Positions 1-7,013 are shown, numbered from the stretch's first letter. The stretch: 9,117 nt of DNA from Thioalkalivibrio sp. (GCA_007136145.1 SLHN01000049.1:1-9117); one strand, 5' to 3'. Numbers and translations are program-made. Notes: generated from the letters alone by a model not told the origin.

Positions 1-82
1 ACTGCCCTCGCTCTCCCACACGGCTGGCTACGGGCACCCAAGTCCGACAGGCTGCTAGCAGGGCTGATCCGCACCCGGAAGT

Positions 83-1120
83 TCAGGGACAGGGATACGT
101 GTAGCGGGCGTGAATATCCTCGATCGCCGCGTAGACGGAATCGGTCAGATCGACCTCGATACTGGCGATATTCTCGCGCAACTGGTCCAGTCGGGTGGCA
201 CCCACGAGATTGCTGGTCACGAACGGCTGGCGGTTGATGAACGCCAGCGCCAATTGTGCCGGGGTGAGCCCATGCTCCCGGGCCAGTGCCGCATAGGCCT
301 CGGTCGCCGCGATCCCCTGCGGGTTGCTGTAGCGCGAGAAGCGCTCGAACAGCGACAGCCGCGCACCCTCCGGCTGGACACCACCGAGATACTTCCCGCT
401 CAGCATACCGAAGGCCAGCGGTGAGTAGGCCAGCAGCCCCACATCCTCGCGGATGGCCATCTCGGCCAGCCCGGATTCGAAGCTGCGGTTCAGCAGGTTG
501 TACGGGTTCTGAATGCTGACCGGCCGCGGTGCGATGCCCTGCTCGGCAACACGCAGCCATTGCATCAAACCCCAGGGCGTCTCGTTGGAAATCCCGATCG
601 CGCGGACCCGCCCGTCGCGCACGAAATCGTCGAGCACCGCCGCGGTCTCGGCGATATCCGTGGCAACCTCATCCGGTTCATGTTCGTAGCCGAGCTTGCC
701 GAAGAAATTCGTCGTCCGCGCCGGCCAGTGGACCTGATACAGGTCGACGTAGTCGGTTTGCAAACGTCCCAGACTGGCGTGGAGGGCCGCCTCCATCTGG
801 TCACGCACCAGTCGCGGCCCGCCACGCAGCCAGGGCATCGACTCCGCCGGGCCCGCGACCTTGGTCGCAAGCACAACCCGCTCCCGGCAGCGACGCGCCT
901 GCAGCCAGCGGCCGATGTAGGTCTCGGTAAGGCCCTGCGTCTCCGACCGGGGCGGTACCGGATACATCTCGGCTGCATCGATCAGGTTCACGCCCTGCTC
1001 CAGTGCGAAGTCGAGCTGCTCGAAAGCCTCGGCTTCGGTATTCTGCTCGCCCCAGGTCATGGTGCCGAGCCCGATCAGGCTGACGTCGATTCCGGTGCGG
1101 CCGAGCGGACGGTATTTCAT
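83..1120 (-). CDS. tas: Tas-like NADP(H)-dependent aldo/keto reductase
   Basis: A 345-aa cytoplasmic aldo/keto reductase, predicted to reduce aldehydes or ketones with NADPH on a TIM-barrel fold. It reads almost end to end like E. coli Tas (about 346 aa), sharing LGLGTM-type N-terminal residues, LIDAAEMYPVPPR, TQGLTETY, LQTDYVDLYQVHWP, NPYNLLNRSFE and a YTYP-type C-terminus. The family catalytic tetrad is present: Asp48, Tyr53, Lys87 and His131. The ATG at 1120 is preceded by GGGAG about 11 nt upstream, a rather long spacing. It is the last gene of a three-gene minus-strand operon, starting 28 bp after the FIST gene stop. The physiological substrate is not visible from sequence; E. coli tas was found by suppression of a tyrosine auxotrophy, which does not settle the role here. 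Family assignment is very secure and orthology to Tas is likely. Confidence 0.95.
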   Translation of the reverse strand: MKYRPLGRTGIDVSLIGLGTMTWGEQNTEAEAFEQLDFALEQGVNLIDAAEMYPVPPRSETQGLTETYIGRWLQARRCRERVVLATKVAGPAESMPWLRGGPRLVRDQMEAALHASLGRLQTDYVDLYQVHWPARTTNFFGKLGYEHEPDEVATDIAETAAVLDDFVRDGRVRAIGISNETPWGLMQWLRVAEQGIAPRPVSIQNPYNLLNRSFESGLAEMAIREDVGLLAYSPLAFGMLSGKYLGGVQPEGARLSLFERFSRYSNPQGIAATEAYAALAREHGLTPAQLALAFINRQPFVTSNLVGATRLDQLRENIASIEVDLTDSVYAAIEDIHARYTYPCP

Positions 1121-1148
1121 CGTTGGTGCACTCCCGGTCGAAAGGCGT

Positions 1149-2279
1149 TCAGGTGAAAAGCGTCAGAACGCCGGTGTAGCCATAGAGGCGGTTCGCGAAG
1201 ATCTCGCCGTTGGCGAAAAAGCCGACCAGCGGCACATCGCCCAGTGCGTCCTGAACGATCATGAGTTCGGTGCCCTCATCGCCGAACTGGTGCCGACCGC
1301 GACCCAGGCAGCTGACATAGATCCCGCCACGTATACCCCCCGGACACTGCACGCGGATTTCCTCCAGCATACGCTCCAGGTCGTCCCGCGCCGCCTGACC
1401 GTCGCGGCGCACGAACAGGATGGGGTCCCCCTGGTTCAACATCTCGCCGACGGCGAGCAGGTCACGATCCAGGTCGATACCGATGATGTTCCGGACCCGG
1501 TAATCCCCGGTATCCGAACCGCTGATCGGGAGCCCGATATGGACGTAGCCGAGGGCGCGGCGAAGATCACGGGCAAGCACATCGCCGATCACTTCCCGGA
1601 ACACCGGTAGCGCCGGCCGCTCGTCGAGCTTGACGATGATGTTGCGCCAGGTCTCGGTCAGCCTATGCTGACCCGGCAACGGGGAACAGCCCTGGGTGTG
1701 GCGCGCGGCCAGCGGCACGGTCTCGCGCAGGGCCAGCCCCGACACCCCGCCGGCAACAACGTCACCAGCGAACTGAATCACTTCACCCTGGCCGGAGCTC
1801 ACACCACCGGTGGTAAACCACGCGGTTTCCTGGTCGATCCGGGTAAGCAGGTCTTCGAGGCCGGCGAATCCAGGATCCGCGTGGAGAATCAGGCGTGCCG
1901 GTTCCTCCGGAGATACGAATCCCTGCAATTGCTGCCGCAGCCCTTCGAGCGAATCGACGGGACCGCGAATCAGGTGGAAGGCATCGGGTGATAGCTCGCC
2001 CACCATGGCGACCGCGGCTGGCCGATCGTAGATTTCCTCGCGGTCCACGATCAAGGCCGTTCCCGCGCAGCCGGTCCAGTGTGCGACACCGGTGGCTGCC
2101 CGCAGCCCCTTCAGAACCGCGTCGCCGTGACGCGCCATTGCATCCGACAGGTAAAGGATCCCGAAATGTGACTCCGAGGCCGTTGCATCCAGCGCAAGGC
2201 CAGCCGCCAGGGACTGCACCAACGCGCCCGGTTCACTGTCCTGAGCCGTCGCGGAAAAAAATCTGGGCGTGGTCGTCAT
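1149..2279 (-). CDS. FIST (N and C) domain sensory protein
   Basis: A 376-aa soluble protein with the FIST architecture: FIST_N over roughly residues 30-220 and FIST_C over roughly 225-362. Recognisable FIST_C hallmarks are YVSCLGRG (321-328) followed by FG, PLVGFFANGEI (350-360) and LYGYTGVLTLF (365-375). FIST domains are proposed in the literature to be small-ligand sensory modules often tied to signal transduction. Here the protein stands alone, with no kinase, GGDEF, methyl-accepting or membrane segment, so any output must go through a partner. Its ATG overlaps the stop of the upstream 153-aa gene in an ATGA arrangement, implying translational coupling, and a Tas-like reductase follows 28 bp downstream. 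No signal peptide is visible. The ligand cannot be named from sequence. Confidence 0.9.
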   Translation of the reverse strand: MTTTPRFFSATAQDSEPGALVQSLAAGLALDATASESHFGILYLSDAMARHGDAVLKGLRAATGVAHWTGCAGTALIVDREEIYDRPAAVAMVGELSPDAFHLIRGPVDSLEGLRQQLQGFVSPEEPARLILHADPGFAGLEDLLTRIDQETAWFTTGGVSSGQGEVIQFAGDVVAGGVSGLALRETVPLAARHTQGCSPLPGQHRLTETWRNIIVKLDERPALPVFREVIGDVLARDLRRALGYVHIGLPISGSDTGDYRVRNIIGIDLDRDLLAVGEMLNQGDPILFVRRDGQAARDDLERMLEEIRVQCPGGIRGGIYVSCLGRGRHQFGDEGTELMIVQDALGDVPLVGFFANGEIFANRLYGYTGVLTLFT

Positions 2280-2737
2280 CCGGTCAAATGCTCCAACATG
2301 CTCAATGCCTCGTTGTCGTTCATCGGCATACCTCGGTGGACCTCGACCCTGCCCGGTTCACTGGCAAAGACCAGGCGTGCGTGATGCCGTTCCTCCAACT
2401 CCTCCAGAAACCAGGCGATTTCGGATGGATGCACTGTATGCATTCCCCGCGTAAGGTGCCGGACCAGCGCGCATTCTTCGCGAACGCCAAGCAGGAATGG
2501 ATAAGGTAGATCCAACGGTAACAGATGCGTTTGCACCAGCCATTCGATCGGCGTCGGGCGCCGGGTCGGCAAGGGCCTGGAGTCGATCCGGAAATGGCCG
2601 CCACCACCAGGCTGCTTCAGCAATTCCTCCAACCACTCCCCGGGAAACCCACGATGCACGATCACGTTTCGCCCGGCAAAGCGCGCGCGAAAACGCTCCA
2701 GTTGCCGCTCTGGCTGGCGAACGAGCAAACGGAACAC
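2276..2737 (-). CDS. Unrecognised 153-aa protein, first gene of the FIST operon
   Basis: I do not recognise this family. The protein is 153 aa, with no membrane segment or signal peptide. It has an Arg-rich N-terminal third (about 1-30), a GGGG loop at 44-47, a proline-rich stretch at 55-64 and an acidic segment EELEERHH (112-119). It ends in an apparent helix (NDNEALSMLEHL, 140-151). Evidence that it is real: its TGA overlaps the FIST ATG (ATGA), it fills the space between terminator and FIST gene, and its GTG start at 2737 has a GGAG Shine-Dalgarno at 2746-2749 with 8-nt spacing. The frame is open back to a TAG at 2771-2773 but offers no better start. It lies 56 bp downstream of the 2794-2819 terminator, so expression may start between them or depend on readthrough. 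Linkage to FIST suggests a signalling partner, but that is inference only. Confidence 0.75.
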   Translation of the reverse strand: MFRLLVRQPERQLERFRARFAGRNVIVHRGFPGEWLEELLKQPGGGGHFRIDSRPLPTRRPTPIEWLVQTHLLPLDLPYPFLLGVREECALVRHLTRGMHTVHPSEIAWFLEELEERHHARLVFASEPGRVEVHRGMPMNDNEALSMLEHLTG

Positions 2738-2793
2738 GAGCAGATCTCCGTCTTGAACAGGCGCACCATGCTAGCCGAGCAACGCCCGGACGG

Positions 2794-2819
2794 AAAAAAG
2801 CCCCGCGACCGCGGGGCTT
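2794..2819 (-). terminator. Rho-independent terminator, minus strand
   Basis: On the minus strand a GC-rich 9-bp stem (AAGCCCCGC pairing with GCGGGGCTT, 2798-2819, 4-nt loop) runs straight into six T residues (2799-2794). This is a textbook intrinsic terminator for leftward transcription. It sits downstream of the structured segment at 2820-3006 and 311 bp beyond the phosphoribulokinase stop. It is also upstream of the 153-aa gene, so it could end the permease-phosphoribulokinase transcript, end an independent small RNA, or attenuate transcription into the FIST operon. Confidence 0.9.
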
Positions 2820-3006
2820 GGGAATCGATGGGGCAGCCTCCCCCGATGCGGTCTTCGTGCCAACGATCATGGCGATGGGCACCGCCCCTGATGCTGACGT
2901 CTGTAGACCCCATGGATCGCATCGCAATCCATGAAGTCTTCGGGATTGGCGAATATCTGCGCCAAAAAAAGATCCCTTTGGCACAGATAGTTGCGATGCA
3001 ATCCAT
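2794..3006 (-). ncRNA. Candidate structured RNA (sRNA, 3'-UTR RNA or leader), minus strand
   Basis: About 210 nt without a credible ORF, ending in the 2794-2819 terminator. Three helices can be drawn. (i) A 12-bp hairpin, 2955-2966 with 2977-2988, has a 10-nt loop. (ii) A 10-bp hairpin, 2911-2920 with 2924-2933, has a 3-nt loop. (iii) A 16-bp long-range helix pairs 2991-3006 with 2912-2927 and encloses hairpin (i). Each helix has one non-Watson-Crick position, and in every case it is a U-G wobble on the minus strand but a C-A mismatch on the plus strand, so the minus strand is the RNA strand. Helices (ii) and (iii) share bases and exclude each other. It does not look like 6S, SRP, tmRNA or any riboswitch I recognise. 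The 5' end is not defined; I see no convincing promoter, so it may be processed from the upstream transcript. Confidence 0.5.
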
Positions 3007-3009
3007 ATC

Positions 3010-3109
3010 AGGGTGTTAATGAGCGCAGCGAATTGCACCGCTCGAGGCCCGTGGAACCACGGCCGGCGTGGTATCGGTGCGGTTCGGCTGCGCCTCACGG
3101 CACCCTACG
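3010..3109. repeat. Dispersed palindromic repeat, copy A
   Basis: A 100-bp element beginning AGGGTGTTAATGAGC and ending GGCACCCTACG. Its outer roughly 30 nt form an imperfect terminal inverted repeat: GGGTG...GCACCG at the left against CGGTGC...GCACCC at the right, with shared internal matches such as GCGCAG/CTGCGC. A second copy lies at 7059-7157. Positions 3058-3099 are identical to 7116-7157 over 42 nt, and 3010-3050 matches 7061-7101 at 37 of 41 positions, all four differences being transitions. No coding capacity is present. The ends resemble the GTAGGGTGCG...CGCACCCTAC class of intergenic repeats widespread in proteobacteria. Copy A lies 20 bp after the phosphoribulokinase stop and would fold into a long hairpin in its 3' UTR. 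Confidence 0.85.
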
Positions 3110-3129
3110 CTACCGGATGGTCTTGTACG

Positions 3130-4020
3130 CTACCCCCGGCGGTCGAGGATATCGTGGATGATTGGAGCGAGTATGATCTCCATCGCCAGACCCATCTTGC
3201 CACCGGGAACAACGAGCGTGTTCGGCCGCGACATGAACGAGTCGTGCAGCATATTCAGCAGGTAGGGGAAATCGACACCAAAACGCTTGGGGTCGCTGAA
3301 CCGGATCACCACCAGGCTTTCGTCGGGCGTCGGGATATCACGCGCGATGAACGGGTTGGACGTATCCACCGTCGGCACCCGCTGGAAATTGATGTGGGTC
3401 CGGGAGAACTGCGGCGTGATGTACTTCACGTAGTCGGGCATGCGCCTGAGGATGGTGTCGACGATGGCTTCGGCCGAATACCCCCGCTCCTCATTGTCAC
3501 GGAAGATTTTCTGAATCCACTCGAGGTTCACGATCGGCACCACGCCAATGCCAAGGTCCACGTGGCGGGAGATGTCGACATCACGGTCGGCGGCCAGTCC
3601 ATGCAAACCCTCGTAGAACATCAGATCGGTATCGGGTTCGATGTCCTCCCAGGGGGTGAACTCCCCCGGACCAAGGCTGGTACCCATGCGCCTGTTGTGA
3701 AATTCCGCCTCTTCATCGGAATGCAGGTAGTAGCGTTTCTGCCCCTGACCCGTCTCACCATACGTCTGGAACAACTCCTCGATGCGGCCAAAGAGGTTGG
3801 CGTCGGGTCCGAAGTGGGAAAACGCTGGGTTGCCTTCGGCTTCGGCAGCCTGCATTGCGGCTTTCATTGCCTTGCGGTCATAGCGGTGGAAGCTGTCGCC
3901 CTCGATGACCACGGGCTTGATCTTCTCACGTTCAAAAATATACTCGAACGAGCGCTTTACCGTTGAAGTACCGGCACCCGAAGATCCGGTAACGGCGATG
4001 ACGGGGTGTTTTTGGGACAT
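3130..4020 (-). CDS. cbbP: Phosphoribulokinase (type I, Calvin cycle)
   Basis: A 296-aa cytoplasmic enzyme that phosphorylates ribulose 5-phosphate with ATP to give ribulose 1,5-bisphosphate, the RuBisCO substrate. The Walker-type loop GSSGAGTS is at 12-19. Residues matching known functional positions of Rhodobacter PRK are present: Asp42, Arg49, His100, Glu137 (in FYEGLHG), Lys171, Arg174, Asp175 and Arg179; the last five are shifted by a six-residue insertion. VNLEWIQK, PQFSRT, NFQRVPTVDTSNPF and VVPGGKMGLAM are all intact. GTSTVK and ILRRM make it look more like PRKs of autotrophs than the E. coli PrkB paralogue. The start chosen is the ATG at 4020 (MSQKHP), preceded by GAGGAG; the frame opens 12 codons earlier without a site as good. 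It follows the SLC13 permease by 42 bp, probably in one operon. No RuBisCO gene is in the window. Confidence 0.96.
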   Translation of the reverse strand: MSQKHPVIAVTGSSGAGTSTVKRSFEYIFEREKIKPVVIEGDSFHRYDRKAMKAAMQAAEAEGNPAFSHFGPDANLFGRIEELFQTYGETGQGQKRYYLHSDEEAEFHNRRMGTSLGPGEFTPWEDIEPDTDLMFYEGLHGLAADRDVDISRHVDLGIGVVPIVNLEWIQKIFRDNEERGYSAEAIVDTILRRMPDYVKYITPQFSRTHINFQRVPTVDTSNPFIARDIPTPDESLVVIRFSDPKRFGVDFPYLLNMLHDSFMSRPNTLVVPGGKMGLAMEIILAPIIHDILDRRG

Positions 4021-4062
4021 GGGGATTTCTCCTCGGCAAGGATAGGGTAGGCCCAAGCATAA

Positions 4063-5901
4063 CTAGAAAACGATGTTGAGCATGAACAGGGCAACGACCA
4101 TGAACAGAATGGTCATGAGACTGCCCGCCTTCAGGTAGTCCTTCACCCGGTATCCGCCCGGGCCCATGATCAGGGCATTGACCTGGTGGGTGGGGATGAG
4201 GAAGGAATTCGAGGTAGCGATGGCCACGGTGAGCGCGAAAACCCGGGGGTCAGCGTCCATTCCGGCCATTTGCGCCGCCATCGCGAAATTGATCGACAGT
4301 GGCACCAGCAGGACCGTCGCACCGACATTCGACATCACCAGGGTAAAGAAGGTGGCGAGCGCGAAGATGGTCGCCTGCAGCACCCAGGGCGAGACCTGCC
4401 CCAGAATATCGAGGGTGTTCTGCGCGATCCAGGCAGCCGTGCCGGTGTTTTCCACCGCCGCACCGAGCGGAATAAGGCTCGCCAGGAGAAACACGGTCTT
4501 CCAGCTGACGGCCCGATAGGCGTCGTCGATGTCGATTACGCCCGTCAGGATCATGCCCAGGGCGCCGGTTAGCAGCGCGACCGACAACGGCAGGTTCGTG
4601 AAGAGAATCATGCCCAGTGCCACGGCAAGGAAGAACAGGGCGTGCGGCACCTTGGTTGGCCGTAACTGCTCGCGCGGATAATCGCTGGTCACGATCACGA
4701 AATCGCGGTCACTCTCGAGCCGAGCGAGCGATTCCCAGTCGCAGTGAACGACCAGCGCATCGGTGGACTGCAGCGGGATATCTCGCAACCCCTCGCGGAT
4801 CGTTTCCTCCCCGCGTCGCAGACGCAACACTGAAAGACCGTATGTACGGCGCATGGCCACATCGGTAACCGTCTTTCCCGCCAGACGCGACCCCGGCGCG
4901 ATGACCAATTCAGCGATACCCGACTTTGCCGGCGCCATGGCATTGCCGAAGACCTTGAGCTCCCGCCGCGGGCGGACCCCACTGGCGTCGACAAATGCGT
5001 CAATTGCGTCGGCGGCGCCGAGTACAGCCAGATAGGCGCCTTTCTCGATCTCATAGCCGCTCCATGGACCGATGCGCAGATCATCGTTGACGTAGCTGCC
5101 AATCAGCACGATACCGTACTTCTGTTCGGTTTCGGCCACGGTCATTCCGATCAGCGCGCTATCGCTGCCAACCCGGACCTCGCGGATCTCATAGTTCAGG
5201 CCATACACCCGACGGAAATAATCCGCGGTGCTCTCGCCGCCCCCGCCCTTGGTCACCGCCGACGGCAACACGAAGCGCCCCAGCACCACGAAATAAACGA
5301 TCGCACTGGCCAGCAGGGCCAGCCCGATCGGAGTCACGTCGAACAGGCTGAACGGCTCCATACCCTGAGGCAGCAGATCATTCAGCAGGATCAGCGGGCT
5401 GGAACCTACCATGGTGATGGTTCCACCGACGATCGCCGCAAAACCCATCGGCATCAACAAGCGCGACAGTGGAATGTTGAGGCGGTTCGAGATCCGACTC
5501 ATGACCGGCATGAACAGCGCCGCGGCACCGACGTTCTGCATGAAGCTGGAAATCAGGCCCACCGTGCCCGAAACCGTGGGGATGATCCGGGTTTCGGTGG
5601 TGCCGCCAACGCGCATGATGAAAGCCGCAACCCGGTGCATCACCCCGGTGCGGTCCAGGCCGGCACCGATGATCATCACTGCGATGATGGAGATCACCGC
5701 GTTCGACGCAAACCCCGCAAACAGTTTGTCCGTGTCGGTGATGCCACCGAGACCCGGCACCAGGCTCAGCAAACCAAGCAGCACCATCACCGAAACCGCG
5801 GCAACATCGACGCGCACCACCTCGGACACGAACAGAAAGATCGTGAACGCGAGCAAGGCGAGCACCACGATCATGTCCGTGGTCAGTGTCAGATTTTCCA
5901 T
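4063..5901 (-). CDS. SLC13-family (DASS) permease with two RCK_C domains
   Basis: A 612-aa inner-membrane transporter. The N-terminal membrane half spans about 10-212, a soluble cytoplasmic insert about 215-415, and the C-terminal membrane half about 420-612. The insert carries two RCK_C/TrkA_C-like domains, roughly 235-305 and 325-395; the second shows the typical GSRLAGKTV...YGLSVLRLRR pattern. The two membrane halves repeat the family's re-entrant motifs: SFMQNVGAAA (119-128) with GSSPLILLND (166-175), and VMSNVGATV (522-530) with SNSFLIPTHQVN (564-575). Relatives include divalent-anion and sulfate carriers (SAC1/SLT type); substrate specificity cannot be read from sequence. The start at 5901 has only a weak GGGAAG site. 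The 42-bp gap to phosphoribulokinase suggests cotranscription and a link to autotrophic growth, such as sulfate, dicarboxylate or other anion movement. Confidence 0.92.
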   Translation of the reverse strand: MENLTLTTDMIVVLALLAFTIFLFVSEVVRVDVAAVSVMVLLGLLSLVPGLGGITDTDKLFAGFASNAVISIIAVMIIGAGLDRTGVMHRVAAFIMRVGGTTETRIIPTVSGTVGLISSFMQNVGAAALFMPVMSRISNRLNIPLSRLLMPMGFAAIVGGTITMVGSSPLILLNDLLPQGMEPFSLFDVTPIGLALLASAIVYFVVLGRFVLPSAVTKGGGGESTADYFRRVYGLNYEIREVRVGSDSALIGMTVAETEQKYGIVLIGSYVNDDLRIGPWSGYEIEKGAYLAVLGAADAIDAFVDASGVRPRRELKVFGNAMAPAKSGIAELVIAPGSRLAGKTVTDVAMRRTYGLSVLRLRRGEETIREGLRDIPLQSTDALVVHCDWESLARLESDRDFVIVTSDYPREQLRPTKVPHALFFLAVALGMILFTNLPLSVALLTGALGMILTGVIDIDDAYRAVSWKTVFLLASLIPLGAAVENTGTAAWIAQNTLDILGQVSPWVLQATIFALATFFTLVMSNVGATVLLVPLSINFAMAAQMAGMDADPRVFALTVAIATSNSFLIPTHQVNALIMGPGGYRVKDYLKAGSLMTILFMVVALFMLNIVF

Positions 5902-6134
5902 GCGCTTCCCAAGAGGAGGTTCCGACGGTCTCAGCCGGTCGCGTCATTTACGAACGACGGCCAACCCGTCACAAAAACGGGGAATTATTTCATTACCGCA
6001 GTTCCGAAGCAAAACGTGCTTTCGCGACAATGCGCCCGAGCTCCTGCCGGCGTTCCGGTCAAGGATGCTGATGCTGATTCTCACGGCCTGAGGTATCCTC
6101 ACAATCCTTCCGGTGTAACCTAAGGAGTCGCGCA
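5902..6134. promoter_or_regulatory. Divergent intergenic region between permease and stress protein
   Basis: This 233-bp gap separates leftward and rightward genes and must hold both promoters. A small inverted repeat, CCCGT (5965-5969) with ACGGG (5977-5981), lies near the candidate permease promoter and could be an operator or chance. On the plus side, AAGGAG at 6122-6127 with 7-nt spacing is a strong ribosome site fixing the stress-protein start at 6135. I see no convincing sigma70 hexamer pair for the plus-strand gene. A strong plus-strand AGGAGG at 5913-5918 is followed by no start codon and looks fortuitous. Confidence 0.6.
5984..6012 (-). promoter_or_regulatory. Possible sigma70 promoter for the permease-PRK operon
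   Basis: On the minus strand TTGCTT (6012-6007) and AATAAT (5989-5984) are separated by exactly 17 bp, about 80 bp upstream of the permease ATG. The -10 is a 5/6 match but the -35 only 3/6. The segment is also locally AT-rich in a GC-rich neighbourhood. It is plausible but unproven; activator control would be needed for a -35 this weak. Confidence 0.35.
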
Positions 6135-6989
6135 ATGACCGAGGATCTCTCGCCCGTAGGGCGTTTTCAGACGATCATTCTGGCAACCGATGGCTCGGAC
6201 TACAGCGCGGCTGCCGAGACCACGGCACTCGAAATGGCTCGTCGCTGCGATGCGCGCCTGGTGGTGACAAGGGTCGTACTGACCAACCCAGAGTACGAAG
6301 CCCTGGTACCCGACCGAGTGCAGCAGGCCGAAAAAGAGGCGCAGAATCAAATAGACAGCCTGGCAGAGGTAGCGAAGAAGGCCGGGGTCCACACGGAGAC
6401 CGTACTCCGCCAGGGGGCCGACCCCTACCACGAGATCGTCCGGGTCGCCAACGAAAAACATGCGGACATCATCGTGATCGGCCGCCGCACCCGCAGCGAT
6501 CTCGCCCGCCTGATGGTGGGCGACTCCACCGCCAAGGTGATAGGGCTGGCGACCTGTAGCGTGCTTGTGGTTCCGCGCGGCACCAGGATGCCAGAGCAGG
6601 GCATGGTGGTAGCGACTGACGGATCCCGACTTGGCGATGCTGCCGCCTATTCCGCATTGCGCCTGGTGGAAAAATGTTCTCTCCCATTGACCGCACTCAC
6701 TGTGATTCCACCCGACAGCGACCCGGAGACTCAAGCCGAATCCAAGGCCGCGGTCGAACGTGTCAGAAACGCGGCGGCCCGGGAACGGATCGAGATCGAA
6801 ATCGTGATCGAGCAGGGAAAACGCCCTGACGAGGTCATCATCGCTACGGCGCAAAACAAGTCCGCGGACATGATCATTGTCGGCAGCCACGGCCGCACGG
6901 GGCTCGGGCGCCTGCTCATGGGCAGTGTCTCCGAACGCGTGATCGGCAAGGCCACCTGTCCCGTGTTAGTGGTCAAGGCCTCCATGTAG
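6135..6989 (+). CDS. Tandem-domain universal stress protein
   Basis: A 284-aa cytoplasmic protein with two UspA domains, about residues 11-147 and 156-281, an intramolecular version of the usual Usp dimer. Each begins with the ATDGS strand-loop (17-21 and 160-164), whose Asp contacts nucleotide in ATP-binding members. The second domain has the complete G-x2-G-x9-G-S ATP motif (Gly250, Gly253, Gly263, Ser264). In the first domain the second glycine is replaced by Thr119 and the last position by Asp130, so nucleotide binding there may be lost or altered. The ATG at 6135 is set by AAGGAG with 7-nt spacing. It is monocistronic, divergent from the permease-phosphoribulokinase operon and convergent with trmB. 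The family is linked to survival under stress or energy limitation; no specific partner is visible. Confidence 0.95.
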   Translation: MTEDLSPVGRFQTIILATDGSDYSAAAETTALEMARRCDARLVVTRVVLTNPEYEALVPDRVQQAEKEAQNQIDSLAEVAKKAGVHTETVLRQGADPYHEIVRVANEKHADIIVIGRRTRSDLARLMVGDSTAKVIGLATCSVLVVPRGTRMPEQGMVVATDGSRLGDAAAYSALRLVEKCSLPLTALTVIPPDSDPETQAESKAAVERVRNAAARERIEIEIVIEQGKRPDEVIIATAQNKSADMIIVGSHGRTGLGRLLMGSVSERVIGKATCPVLVVKASM

Positions 6990-7013
6990 ATCGGGCACCG
7001 ACCGGCGGGCTTA

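Noticed and set aside
40..75. Palindrome CTGCTAGCAG (52-61) just past the Tas-like gene stop, possibly an IS end or terminator
   Set aside because: There is no T-tract, no second end and no transposase in the window; ten bases are too little to call an element.
2820..3006. 6S RNA, SRP RNA or tmRNA identity for the structured segment
   Set aside because: The hallmark sequences I know for these RNAs (SRP apical loop, tmRNA CCA end, 6S central bubble partners) are not visible, and the neighbours are not the usual ones.
2358..3098. Long minus-strand frame crossing the intergenic region
   Set aside because: It runs through the terminator, the structured segment and repeat copy A, then through the 153-aa gene in another frame; composition looks like an Arg/Ala-rich shadow of GC-rich DNA.
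3013..3966. Plus-strand frame of 317 codons opposite phosphoribulokinase
   Set aside because: It is antisense to a gene with all its catalytic residues intact and resembles no known protein.
5912..5920. Plus-strand Shine-Dalgarno AGAGGAGGT
   Set aside because: No start codon follows within a usable distance and no supported plus-strand gene begins there.
6060..6115. Sigma70 promoter for the stress protein (TATCCT or CACAAT as -10)
   Set aside because: Neither has a recognisable -35 at suitable spacing.
6120..6890. Minus-strand frame opposite the universal stress protein
   Set aside because: It is a His/Arg/Gly-rich antisense shadow of a clear two-domain Usp.
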